From positions 26,394 to 75,071 of the forward strand of contig NZ_BAAAYN010000056.1 in NCBI RefSeq assembly GCF_039536245.1: a stretch of DNA of 48,678 bases, written 5' to 3'. Source of the DNA: Cryptosporangium minutisporangium. Lineage in GTDB: Bacteria > Actinomycetota > Actinomycetes > Mycobacteriales > Cryptosporangiaceae. This document shows, piece by piece, positions 41,812 through 48,678 of this stretch (the first letter of the stretch is position 1; every line of letters begins with the position of its first letter). Below the pieces are notes generated by a model. It saw only the letters and a list, made by a program, of their open reading frames with translations, ran no database searches and was not told the origin of the DNA. The translations under genes were made by a program, and so were the position numbers.

Positions 41812-42552
41812 TCAGGCCGGCGGGCCCCACAGGCGCGCGAGGTTGCGCACCGCCGGGTCTTCGCTGGTGACCAGGTCCTGGTAGGCGCTGTCGGTCGGGT
41901 CGCCGACCACCGGCGGTTCGCCGAGGGCCGCGCGGAGGTCGGCCGCACCGTCCTCCGGTGTCGCCGGGACGCTGTCCCCGGTCACCGGCACCTCCGCCGG
42001 CATCCCGTCGTCGCCCAGCAGACCGACGTCGACCCACGGCGGGCCGCCGGCCGGCTCCGGAACCTCGACGTTCGCCAGGTCGGGCAGGTCGAGCCAGCCC
42101 TCGTCGCCGCCGTCGCCGGACGGCAGGTCCGGGTCGGCACCCAGACCGACCGGCGCGTCGTCCCCGACCGTCGGGATCGCCTCCGGGTCGGCGTCGGACC
42201 CGTCGGCGCTGTCGGCACTGTCGGCACTGTCGGCACTGTCGGCACTGTCGGCACTGTCGGCGGGCAGGTCGTCGCCGTCCGCGCTACCGATCGGCGGCAC
42301 GTCGTCGCCGCCGTACTCGGTGTCCTCCGCGTCGAAGTCGACCGCGTCCGACCCGACCGGGTGCTCCTCGTCGACGAGCCAGCCGGTGTCGTCCCCCTCG
42401 GAGCCGTCCAGGTCCACGGTGTCGTCCCACGCGTCCCCGACGCCGGGCACACCCCCGGGAAGCGCCTCCGCGTCGTCGGAGTAGCTCTCTTCGGGCTCCG
42501 GGACGTCGTCCGGGAGGTCACCGGGGAAGTCGTCGCCCACGTGGCCGTCCAT
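41812..42552 (-). CDS. Highly acidic repeat protein in the dynamin cluster
   Basis: A 246-residue, extremely acidic (Asp/Glu/Gly/Pro) protein with no signal peptide or membrane helix. It contains a tract of SAD repeats. The only ordered-looking part is the C-terminus (DSAYQDLVTSEDPAVRNLAR). It lies seven bases after the IniA-like GTPase gene, so it is the last gene of that operon. Disordered acidic proteins often act as spacers or calcium binders; the role here is unknown. Confidence 0.75.
   Translation of the reverse strand: MDGHVGDDFPGDLPDDVPEPEESYSDDAEALPGGVPGVGDAWDDTVDLDGSEGDDTGWLVDEEHPVGSDAVDFDAEDTEYGGDDVPPIGSADGDDLPADSADSADSADSADSADSADGSDADPEAIPTVGDDAPVGLGADPDLPSGDGGDEGWLDLPDLANVEVPEPAGGPPWVDVGLLGDDGMPAEVPVTGDSVPATPEDGAADLRAALGEPPVVGDPTDSAYQDLVTSEDPAVRNLARLWGPPA
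42202..42264 (-). repeat. 9-bp tandem repeat (SAD tract)
   Basis: Seven units of GTCGGCACT type, five of them identical, encode the SAD repeats of the acidic protein. Copy number is likely variable. Confidence 0.92.
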
Positions 42553-42559
42553 CGCGGCC

Positions 42560-44500
42560 TCAGGCCTTTCCGGCAGCAGGCTGCGCCTTGGCGGCGGTGG
42601 CCGGCACGGTGATCTTCGTCGCGGCCTTCGCCTTGCCCAGCACCTCGTCGAGCGCCTTGATCCGGGCCCGGATGCCGTCCCGGTCGGACTGCAGCGCGGT
42701 CCGCTTCTTGGCCCGGTTGGCCTTGTCGTCCGCGAGCGCCTTGTCGATCTCGGCGATCTGCGTGTCGAGCTGCTCGACCCGGCGCTCCACCGCCTCGTCC
42801 AGCGCCACGGTCAGCGCGAACTGGAGGTCGGTGAACCGGTGCGAGATCTCCTCGGCGATCGACGCCCTGGCCTCGTTGAGCACCTCGCGCAGCCAGACCT
42901 TCGCCTGCTGCCGGTCGTTGCCGACCCGGCGGCGGTAGAGCATGAACGCACCGGCCGCCAGACCGACGCCGAGCCCGATCACCGGCACCGCGAAGCCGGC
43001 CGCGGTTCCGGCGAGCAGCGCTCCGGCGCCGGTGGCGCTCAGGTTGCCCAGCAGCGACGCGGTACCGACCGCACCGGTGATGACGAGTGCGTTGTCGCCG
43101 CCCGCGCCTTCCCGCTGCGGCCGGGCCGAGGCGACGGCACGCAGGCGGGCGTTGAGCCGGGCCAGGATCTGGGAGAGCTCGGCGTCCGAGAAGACCTCCC
43201 GCAGGATCTGCGCGCCGATCACCCGGAACCGGCGCTCCATCTCGGCCGACAGCCGCAGCGCGATCGCCTGCAGGGCCTGGTCGATGTCGGTCGGCAGGCG
43301 TTTGATCCGCTCGCCGTTGGCCTTCTCGACGATCGTCAGGTAGTGGTCCTGCGCCTTGCTGATCTCGCTGCGCAGCAGGGCCGTCGCGTCGGTGCGGGCG
43401 CGCTGCACCTCGGTGTTGAGGGTCAGCGTCCAGGTGCGGGCGTCCTTGCGTTTGCGCTGGACGAACTCCGCCCGCTCGGCCTTCAGCCTCTCCGCCGTGC
43501 CCGGGTCCGGGTCGACCGCCCGCATCCTCTCGCCGATCTGGGTGTCCAGGCCGACGAGCTCCGAACGCACCGTGCGCAGCATGTTGGCCTGCACGAGCAC
43601 GCCGTTGCGGACCGCGACCTGCCGCTGCAGGGCGGTGCGCAGCTCGGCGATCCGCGACTCCTTGCGGACCTCGTCGGCCGCCTCCGGCACCGGCATCTGG
43701 TCGGCCAGTTCGGCCAGCCGGGCCGAGACCGGGAAGAACGCGGCCTGGGCGAAGCGCGGCGCGTGCGTGTGCAGCAGCGCCTTGTCGTCGTCCAGGACCG
43801 TCCGCCAGCCGGGGAACGCATCGGTCTTGGTCAGCGCGAACATCACCAGGTTGACCCGCTTGCTGGCCTCCAGCAGGAAGTCCAGCTCCGGCTTCGAGAA
43901 CGGCGAGGACGCGTCGACGACGAACAGCAGCGCGGTGGCCTTGGACACCGCGTCCAGGGCGATCTCGGCGTGGGTGGAGTCCAGACCACCGACGCCGGGC
44001 GTGTCGATCAGCGTGACGTGCCCGAGCAGCGGCGCGGTGTGGAACACCTGGATCCGACGCGGCGGCCGCTGCCCGTCGGGCATCGAGCCGAGCACGGTTC
44101 CCCAGTCCCGCAGCGCGTCGAGGGCGAGCGGGTGCGGCCCGGGGTCACCCGGTACGTGCGCGACGGCCCGCGGCGGGTCGCCCGCGGAGAACTCCAGGTA
44201 GGCGCTGGTCGCGACCGCGGCGTCCACCGGCGACAGGTTCGGGGCGGTCAGCAGCGCGTTGATCAGCGAGCTCTTGCCGCGCTTGGTCTCGCCGACGACG
44301 ACCACCGTGGGGTGCCCGACGTCCGAGCGGCGGATCTGGTCGATGTCGGCGGCGAGGTCGGGATCGAGCCGCCGCAGGTGACCGAGTCCGGTGTCGACCG
44401 CGCCGCGGATCTGCTCCTCGACCGCGCGCAACGCGGCGGCCTGGTCGGGCTTCGCGGCGGCTGCCGGCGCCCCGGCCGGTGCGCCGTTCGGCGCGGTCAT
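42560..44500 (-). CDS. Dynamin-type GTPase, IniA-like
   Basis: A 646-residue bacterial dynamin-like protein. G1 is VVVVGETKRGKSSLINALL, G3 LIDTPGVGGLDSTH and G4 MFALTKTDAF. A helical stalk follows, then a hydrophobic hairpin (ALVITGAVGTASLLGNLSA; LLAGTAAGFAVPVIGLGVGL) that would insert in the membrane, and a C-terminal coiled coil (EQLDTQIAEIDKALADDKAN). Mycobacterial IniA is a related membrane-remodelling GTPase induced by cell-wall drugs. ATG 44500 overlaps the upstream GrpE-like gene as ATGA. Confidence 0.9.
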   Translation of the reverse strand: MTAPNGAPAGAPAAAAKPDQAAALRAVEEQIRGAVDTGLGHLRRLDPDLAADIDQIRRSDVGHPTVVVVGETKRGKSSLINALLTAPNLSPVDAAVATSAYLEFSAGDPPRAVAHVPGDPGPHPLALDALRDWGTVLGSMPDGQRPPRRIQVFHTAPLLGHVTLIDTPGVGGLDSTHAEIALDAVSKATALLFVVDASSPFSKPELDFLLEASKRVNLVMFALTKTDAFPGWRTVLDDDKALLHTHAPRFAQAAFFPVSARLAELADQMPVPEAADEVRKESRIAELRTALQRQVAVRNGVLVQANMLRTVRSELVGLDTQIGERMRAVDPDPGTAERLKAERAEFVQRKRKDARTWTLTLNTEVQRARTDATALLRSEISKAQDHYLTIVEKANGERIKRLPTDIDQALQAIALRLSAEMERRFRVIGAQILREVFSDAELSQILARLNARLRAVASARPQREGAGGDNALVITGAVGTASLLGNLSATGAGALLAGTAAGFAVPVIGLGVGLAAGAFMLYRRRVGNDRQQAKVWLREVLNEARASIAEEISHRFTDLQFALTVALDEAVERRVEQLDTQIAEIDKALADDKANRAKKRTALQSDRDGIRARIKALDEVLGKAKAATKITVPATAAKAQPAAGKA

Positions 44501-45375
44501 CGGGCGTCCGCCTGGTAGACGGTGACGACCGGCGCGCGGACCACTTGGCCACGGTCGGTGTAGCCGGAGATCTCCACCGCGGCGATCGTTCCGGAGAGCG
44601 CCCGGTCGGGGGCCGGGGTGGTACCGCCCGCCTCGTGCCGCGCGGTGTCGAACGCCTCGCCGGTCGGACGGTCCTCGACCACGCCGACCTCGTTGAGTGC
44701 CCAGGCCAGCCGGTCGGCGATCGCCTTGCTGGTGGCCCGGTCGCGGACGTAGATGCACGTCTCGACGAGCGTCTTGCGCTCCCGGGTCAGGCGGCCGGTC
44801 TCCGGGGCCTGGACGTCGGTGAGCACGGCGTGGGAGCCGGTCGCGGAGCTCGACGCGCGGCCGGACGAGAGCGGCTGACCGATCCCGACCCCGGCGCCGC
44901 TGCCCGGCGCACCCGGAACGTCCGCCGACCGGATGGTCCCGGCCCCGCTGGACGGGCTCGCGTCGGTCCGGGGCACGAAAAGCGCGACGCCGCCGACGAT
45001 CGCCCCGGTGAACAGCGCGCCGAGGAAGCCGAACACCGCGGTCAGCGGGGAGAAATCGCCGCAGTTCTCCGCGCTGGTGAGCGTGAACGCCTCGTTGATG
45101 CCGGGCAGGTTGCCCTCGGGGGTGCCCTCGGCGTCCGGCGAGATGTTCGGGCCGGCCGGATCGCTGGCCGTCGGCTCGTTGGTGGCGGGGCCCTCGACCG
45201 GCCCGGCCGGGCCCTTGACCGGGTTCGACGGTGCGGTCGACACCTTGGACGCCGGGGTGGGCGTGGCCTCTTCACACCCCGGTCCGCCAGCGACGAAACC
45301 GGTGACCAGGCCGGTGAGCACGGCCAGGACAAGGGTCAGCCCGGCCACGATGAGCCGGACGAAGCTGGTCGGCAT
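44497..45375 (-). CDS. Membrane protein with GrpE-like C-terminal wing
   Basis: A 292-residue protein. Helix 1 (FVRLIVAGLTLVLAVLTGLV) and helix 2 (LTAVFGFLGALFTGAIVGGV) enclose a Pro/Thr-rich external loop of about 75 residues with two cysteines (GPGCEE, AENCGD). The cytosolic part ends in GEAFDTARHEAGG..GTIAAVEISGYTDRGQ.. VVRAPVVTVYQ, matching the beta-wing of GrpE (GxxFDPxxHEAV..GTV..V..GY..RVLRPAxVxV). GrpE exchanges ADP from Hsp70; here it could serve the membrane Hsp70-like protein at 39692. The long GrpE dimer helix is missing or replaced by about 60 residues of RKTLVETCIYVRDRATS type. It overlaps the downstream IniA-like gene. Confidence 0.75.
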   Translation of the reverse strand: MPTSFVRLIVAGLTLVLAVLTGLVTGFVAGGPGCEEATPTPASKVSTAPSNPVKGPAGPVEGPATNEPTASDPAGPNISPDAEGTPEGNLPGINEAFTLTSAENCGDFSPLTAVFGFLGALFTGAIVGGVALFVPRTDASPSSGAGTIRSADVPGAPGSGAGVGIGQPLSSGRASSSATGSHAVLTDVQAPETGRLTRERKTLVETCIYVRDRATSKAIADRLAWALNEVGVVEDRPTGEAFDTARHEAGGTTPAPDRALSGTIAAVEISGYTDRGQVVRAPVVTVYQADAR

Positions 45376-45426
45376 GGTGGGGGTACTCCGATCGACGTGC
45401 GCGGGGGTAGGAATAGGGGGCGGGGG

Positions 45427-46929
45427 TCAGGAGACGCCGGCGCGCACACGCTGCGAGAGCAGATAGAACCCACGGTGCGCGACGTGGGCGATCCGGGCCT
45501 GGGCGGGGCTGGCGCTGGCCACCGCGAACGTCCGCCACCGGGTGGCCGCCTCCAGCGCGGCCTGGGCGAGCTGCGGGGTCGGTGCGCCGGCCAGCTGCAG
45601 GATCCAGCCGGGGTCGTCGGAGAGCGCGAGCCGGGTGAGCTCGGACTCCATGCCTGCGGGCAGCTCGACTGCGCCGGTGGTGACCTGCTGGGCCACCTCC
45701 AGCAGGCGCAGCTGGTGGTACTCGGGTTGCTGGAGGAGCCGCTCGACGGCGTCCCGGAGCAGCTCGCGGTCGGCCGGACGCTCGGCACGCGCGGCGACCT
45801 GCTCCAGCGTCGTCAGCGCCCAGCCGGCCTTGATCGCGTCGGTGCGCCAGCGGAACGCCTGGTCCAGCGTCTGGCGGACGCGCGGGAAGCCGGACGCGCG
45901 GTAGAGCCGGCGGATCAGCTCACCGGTCGCGAGCGTCGAGTCGGCGGCCAGCGAGGCGACCGCGAACTGGATGCCGTACAGGTCGAGCAGGCGGAGGAGG
46001 CGCTCGCGCTGCTCAGCCGGGATCTCGCACTCGCGGGTCGTGAACAGGTCGACCGACGCCATCAGCACCGCGCGGTCGACGGCCGGGAGCGCGGCGAGCG
46101 CGCGCAGGCTCTCGCAGTCCGCCGCGGTGAGCCGACCGGCCTCGGTGGTCTCGGCGAGCAGGCCGACCACCGGGACGACGTCGGCGACCTGACGGCGGAG
46201 CGCCTGCGCCTGGGTCTCGGCGAGCGGCCCGGCGACCGGCCACGGGTCGCCACCGCCGCCGAGCTTGTCGACCTTGTTGAACAGGCCGAGCGAGTTGATG
46301 GGGTTGCTGGACAGCCGGGCGGAGATCGAGCGGAAGGCTTCCAGCGCCTCCAGGTCGTCCTCGCGGACCGACTGCGTGAAGACGTAGATGATCGCCTCGG
46401 CGCCGGACAGCGCGCTCTGGGAGTCCTGGTCGAGGTCGTCGTCGACCGGGTTGTCGTTGAACAGGAACCGCCGGGTTCCCGCACTGACCTGCGAGTTGGT
46501 CGAGCTCAGGCCCGGGGTGTCGACGACCGTGAGGTCCCGCAGCCGATCGCTGGCGAGGGTGACGTCCACGTAGGACACCTCTTGCCGCGGAATGCCGAGG
46601 CGCTGCGGGATCATGCCCGACTCGTCCAGCGGCAGGCTGACCCGCAGCCCGTCCCGGCGGACGACGTCGACCCGATCGGCCGGCCCGTACCGGAACTGGG
46701 TGACCAGCCGGGTGCACTCCCCCACCTCGGTCGGAGCGACCCGGCGCCCGATGAGCGCGTTGACCAGCGTCGACTTACCGGCCTTGAGCCGTCCGGCGAT
46801 CGCCACCCGCAGCGGCTCACCGAGCCGCCGGGACAGATCGGCGACCGCTACCCCGGTGCCGCCACCCAGCCGGGGACCAACCTCCCGGCAGAGCCCGGCG
46901 ACGCGCTGGCTCAGCGGACCTGGCGCCAC
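45427..46929 (-). CDS. Dynamin-type GTPase, IniC-like
   Basis: A 500-residue GTPase with G1 VAIAGRLKAGKSTLVNALIG, G2 region VGECTRLVTQFRYG, G3 VVDTPGLSSTN and G4 GLFNKVDKLG. The C-terminal helical half has no clear membrane segment, as in IniC. It is paired with the IniA-like gene, separated by the GrpE-like gene. Dynamin pairs of this kind are thought to act together on membranes. The gene follows a palindromic terminator. Confidence 0.9.
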   Translation of the reverse strand: MAPGPLSQRVAGLCREVGPRLGGGTGVAVADLSRRLGEPLRVAIAGRLKAGKSTLVNALIGRRVAPTEVGECTRLVTQFRYGPADRVDVVRRDGLRVSLPLDESGMIPQRLGIPRQEVSYVDVTLASDRLRDLTVVDTPGLSSTNSQVSAGTRRFLFNDNPVDDDLDQDSQSALSGAEAIIYVFTQSVREDDLEALEAFRSISARLSSNPINSLGLFNKVDKLGGGGDPWPVAGPLAETQAQALRRQVADVVPVVGLLAETTEAGRLTAADCESLRALAALPAVDRAVLMASVDLFTTRECEIPAEQRERLLRLLDLYGIQFAVASLAADSTLATGELIRRLYRASGFPRVRQTLDQAFRWRTDAIKAGWALTTLEQVAARAERPADRELLRDAVERLLQQPEYHQLRLLEVAQQVTTGAVELPAGMESELTRLALSDDPGWILQLAGAPTPQLAQAALEAATRWRTFAVASASPAQARIAHVAHRGFYLLSQRVRAGVS

Positions 46930-46979
46930 TGTGTTCTCCCTGTCGTGCTCTTCGTGTGCTGCTACCGCTCCCGATCATG

Positions 46980-47021
46980 CCGTTGCCGGGCCCGCAGTGA
47001 TCACTGCGGGCCCGGCAACGG
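46980..47021. terminator. 42-bp perfect palindrome terminator
   Basis: CCGTTGCCGGGCCCGCAGTGA and its reverse complement are joined without a loop between the DxDGDG-repeat gene and the IniC-like gene. It probably attenuates read-through in the operon. Confidence 0.85.
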
Positions 47022-47027
47022 GGTAGA

Positions 47028-47528
47028 TCAGGCGCTCGCCAGGTCCGGCGTCTCGGTGCCGGACGTGCTGGTGCCGGCCGGAGCCGTGGTCTCCGTGTCG
47101 AGCTGACCGTCACCGTCGGAGTCGGTGTAGGCCACGTCCGCGGTGCCGTCGCCGGTGGTGTCGACGTAGGCCGCGTCGACGTAACCGTCGCCGTCGCTGT
47201 CGACCACCGCGGTGTCGATGCTGCCGTCACCGTCGGTGTCGGCCGCGGCGTAGTCCGCCACCCCATCGCCGTCGGTGTCGGCCGCCACCGCGTCGATGAC
47301 ACCGTCACCAGTGCTGTCGACGCCGACCACATCGGCGGCACCGTCACCGTCGGAGTCGACCAGGACGGTGTCGTACTGACCGTCACCGGTCGTGTCGACG
47401 ACCTCGTACGCGGTGCCGTCACTGTTGGTCACCAGGTAACCGTCCTGCGTGCCGTCACCGTCGTAGTCGACTGCCTCCGCGCCGTCCGGGGTGCCGCTGT
47501 CGTAGCTGGCGTCGTCGACGTCGCTCAT
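47028..47528 (-). CDS. Acidic DxDGDG-repeat (thrombospondin-3-like) protein
   Basis: A 166-residue protein made almost entirely of calcium-binding-type repeats: DYDGDGTQDGYLV, DSDGDGAADVVGV, DTDGDGVADYAAA, DTDGDGSIDTAVV, DSDGDGYVDAAYV, TGDGTADVAYT and DSDGDGQLD, about 18 residues each alternating with DTTGDG. There is no signal peptide, so it may be cytosolic or exported by another route. AGGAGG lies eight bases before the ATG. It is in the position of iniB, divergent from the iniR-like regulator. Confidence 0.85.
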   Translation of the reverse strand: MSDVDDASYDSGTPDGAEAVDYDGDGTQDGYLVTNSDGTAYEVVDTTGDGQYDTVLVDSDGDGAADVVGVDSTGDGVIDAVAADTDGDGVADYAAADTDGDGSIDTAVVDSDGDGYVDAAYVDTTGDGTADVAYTDSDGDGQLDTETTAPAGTSTSGTETPDLASA

Positions 47529-47739
47529 CGAGAAATCCTCCTGTTGAAGTTACCGTTCAGGGTGCCCGCCGCACGACGTGCGCCGGGGGCTCTGTCGGGG
47601 GTTTGACTGTGCAGGATTCGCAGCACTGACCCTAGGCATATCCTGCCGCCGCACCATCCCTACTTCGTGCCAGTCCAACAGGGTTCGCAGGACGGGACGG
47701 ACAGGTAGAAAACGACGCGGTAGTGCGGGAGGAAACGCA

Positions 47740-48678
47740 GTGGTCGACGCCGACGGGGGTACGCCGGCGGGCCGGGACGGGCTTGGTGTCCTGCTGAGGA
47801 GCCCGGGACTGGTGGTGATCGCGGGTGGGCCCGGCGCGGGGCGCACCACTACCCTCCGTGCACTGGCGGATGAGTTCCGTGGTCCGGTGTTCATCGGCGG
47901 TGGGCTCGCCACGCTGCGTCACCTTCCGGGGATGGCGCTGGCGCGCGCGGTGCGCGCGCGACTGCCCGATCGGGACGCTCCGCTAGCCGCGGAGGCGGTC
48001 CGCGCCCGCGTCGGTGAGGGCCTGCTGGTCGTCGACGACGTGCACCACGCCGACCCGCTGTCACTGGCCGTGCTCCCCCTGCTGGCGGACGTGTGCCGAG
48101 TGCTGGTCGCGATCCGGACGCCGGGCGGGCTGCCGGCCGCTACCGAGCGCGCACTTCGGGACGCGGCCACGACCTGGACCGTGCTGCGGGGTCTCGCCGC
48201 CGATCAGGCACGCACGCTGGCCCGGCAGGTAGCCCCCACACTGGACGACCGAGCGCTGGAAGCCGTGCTCGCCAGGGCCGGCGGGAACCCGCTCGCGGTA
48301 CGGGTGCTGGCCGGACGCGCGGCCGCCCACGGCGGTGTCCCGGCCGTCGAGCCGGGTGCCGACGAGCCGGACACCCCCACCGGCGCACTCGACCGGGCGG
48401 TGGCCGCCGCGATCGCCGATCTCCCCCGCCCGGCCCGAACCGCGCTGGCCGCGCTGGGTCTGCTCGGCCGGCCGGCGTCGCCCGCACTGCTCGGGCCGGG
48501 CGTCGAGGAGCTGGCCGAGGCCGGCTGGGTCACAGTGGACGCCGACGTCGTCACGCCGAGCCCGCGCTACCTGGCCGAGGTAGCCGCCGCGGTGATCCCG
48601 GACACCGAACGGACCGGCCTGCACCGGCGGCTGGCGGACCTGCTCGGCGGCTTGGAGTCGGCCCGGCACAGCGCGGCC
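47740..48678 (+). CDS. AAA ATPase regulator, IniR-like (partial)
   Basis: The reading frame opens at GTG 47740 and runs off the window without a stop (313 codons visible). It has AGGPGAGRTTTLRALADEF in the Walker A place, with Arg35 where the catalytic Lys is normal, and LLVVDDVHHADPLSLAV as Walker B. GNPLAVRVLAGRAA is the AAA sensor-like motif of LuxR-associated STAND ATPases. A C-terminal DNA-binding domain would be outside the window. GGGAGG lies nine bases upstream of the GTG. The gene is divergent from the DxDGDG gene, the relation iniR has to iniBAC in mycobacteria, so it likely regulates the locus. Confidence 0.8.
   Translation, partial: MVDADGGTPAGRDGLGVLLRSPGLVVIAGGPGAGRTTTLRALADEFRGPVFIGGGLATLRHLPGMALARAVRARLPDRDAPLAAEAVRARVGEGLLVVDDVHHADPLSLAVLPLLADVCRVLVAIRTPGGLPAATERALRDAATTWTVLRGLAADQARTLARQVAPTLDDRALEAVLARAGGNPLAVRVLAGRAAAHGGVPAVEPGADEPDTPTGALDRAVAAAIADLPRPARTALAALGLLGRPASPALLGPGVEELAEAGWVTVDADVVTPSPRYLAEVAAAVIPDTERTGLHRRLADLLGGLESARHSAA

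Noticed and set aside
42202-42264. CRISPR-like short repeats
   Set aside because: Contiguous 9-bp in-frame repeats without spacers.
47100-47480. Regular repeats considered as a CRISPR array
   Set aside because: They encode DxDGDG protein repeats in frame and are degenerate.

Overview
The window is high-GC DNA (roughly 70 % or more) with dense, often ATGA/GTGA-overlapping genes. It carries a mycothiol gene (mshC), an F420-type luciferase-like oxidoreductase, DUF3090/DUF5703 actinobacterial families and an iniA/iniC-like dynamin locus. It is therefore a chromosomal segment of an actinomycete. A Cryptosporangium-like or Frankiales-type soil actinomycete fits, but genus is inference; no rRNA or tRNA is present to settle it.

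Layout. 1-66 is a perfect 66-bp palindrome at the window edge. 225-12242 holds a conserved actinobacterial housekeeping neighbourhood: mshC, the SCO1664-family/DUF3090/histidine-phosphatase trio, uppP, an LLM oxidoreductase, an aldo/keto reductase, DUF5703, an M48 protease and an M20 peptidase. An oppositely oriented amidohydrolase (1740-3209) and a hairpin repeat lie between mshC and the trio. 12514-17218 has a secreted FG-GAP-like protein, a flavin monooxygenase and glutamine-dependent NAD synthetase. 17236-18515 is a long, lower-GC, hairpin-rich stretch without a convincing gene. It is followed by a 36-residue secreted-peptide gene divergent from a large ATPase/LuxR regulator with a leaderless promoter (18516-21835).

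22021-27426 (all minus strand) is the most unusual part. It encodes an SMR-like membrane protein, an Orn/Lys/Arg-type decarboxylase, a nitric-oxide-synthase-oxygenase homologue whose heme-ligand cysteine is glycine, and a DUF6328 membrane protein with a very long low-complexity tail. The first and last of these genes share a nearly identical, apparently structured 5' leader, which suggests co-regulation of a set with an arginine or guanidino theme.

27733-39559 is ordinary: a membrane protein, an AAA ATPase, a glycosyltransferase, NAD kinase, a methyltransferase, an azoreductase-like flavoprotein with its MarR regulator, thymidine kinase, an MFS transporter and GDPD. 39692-48678 is an iniBAC-like envelope-stress locus. 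It has a membrane-anchored Hsp70 lacking a substrate-binding domain, an acidic repeat protein, two dynamin-type GTPases flanking a membrane protein that ends in a GrpE-like wing, a DxDGDG-repeat protein, and a divergent AAA/LuxR-type regulator (iniR position) that runs off the right edge. The Hsp70, GrpE-like protein and dynamins together look like a membrane-remodelling machine with its own nucleotide-exchange chaperone.
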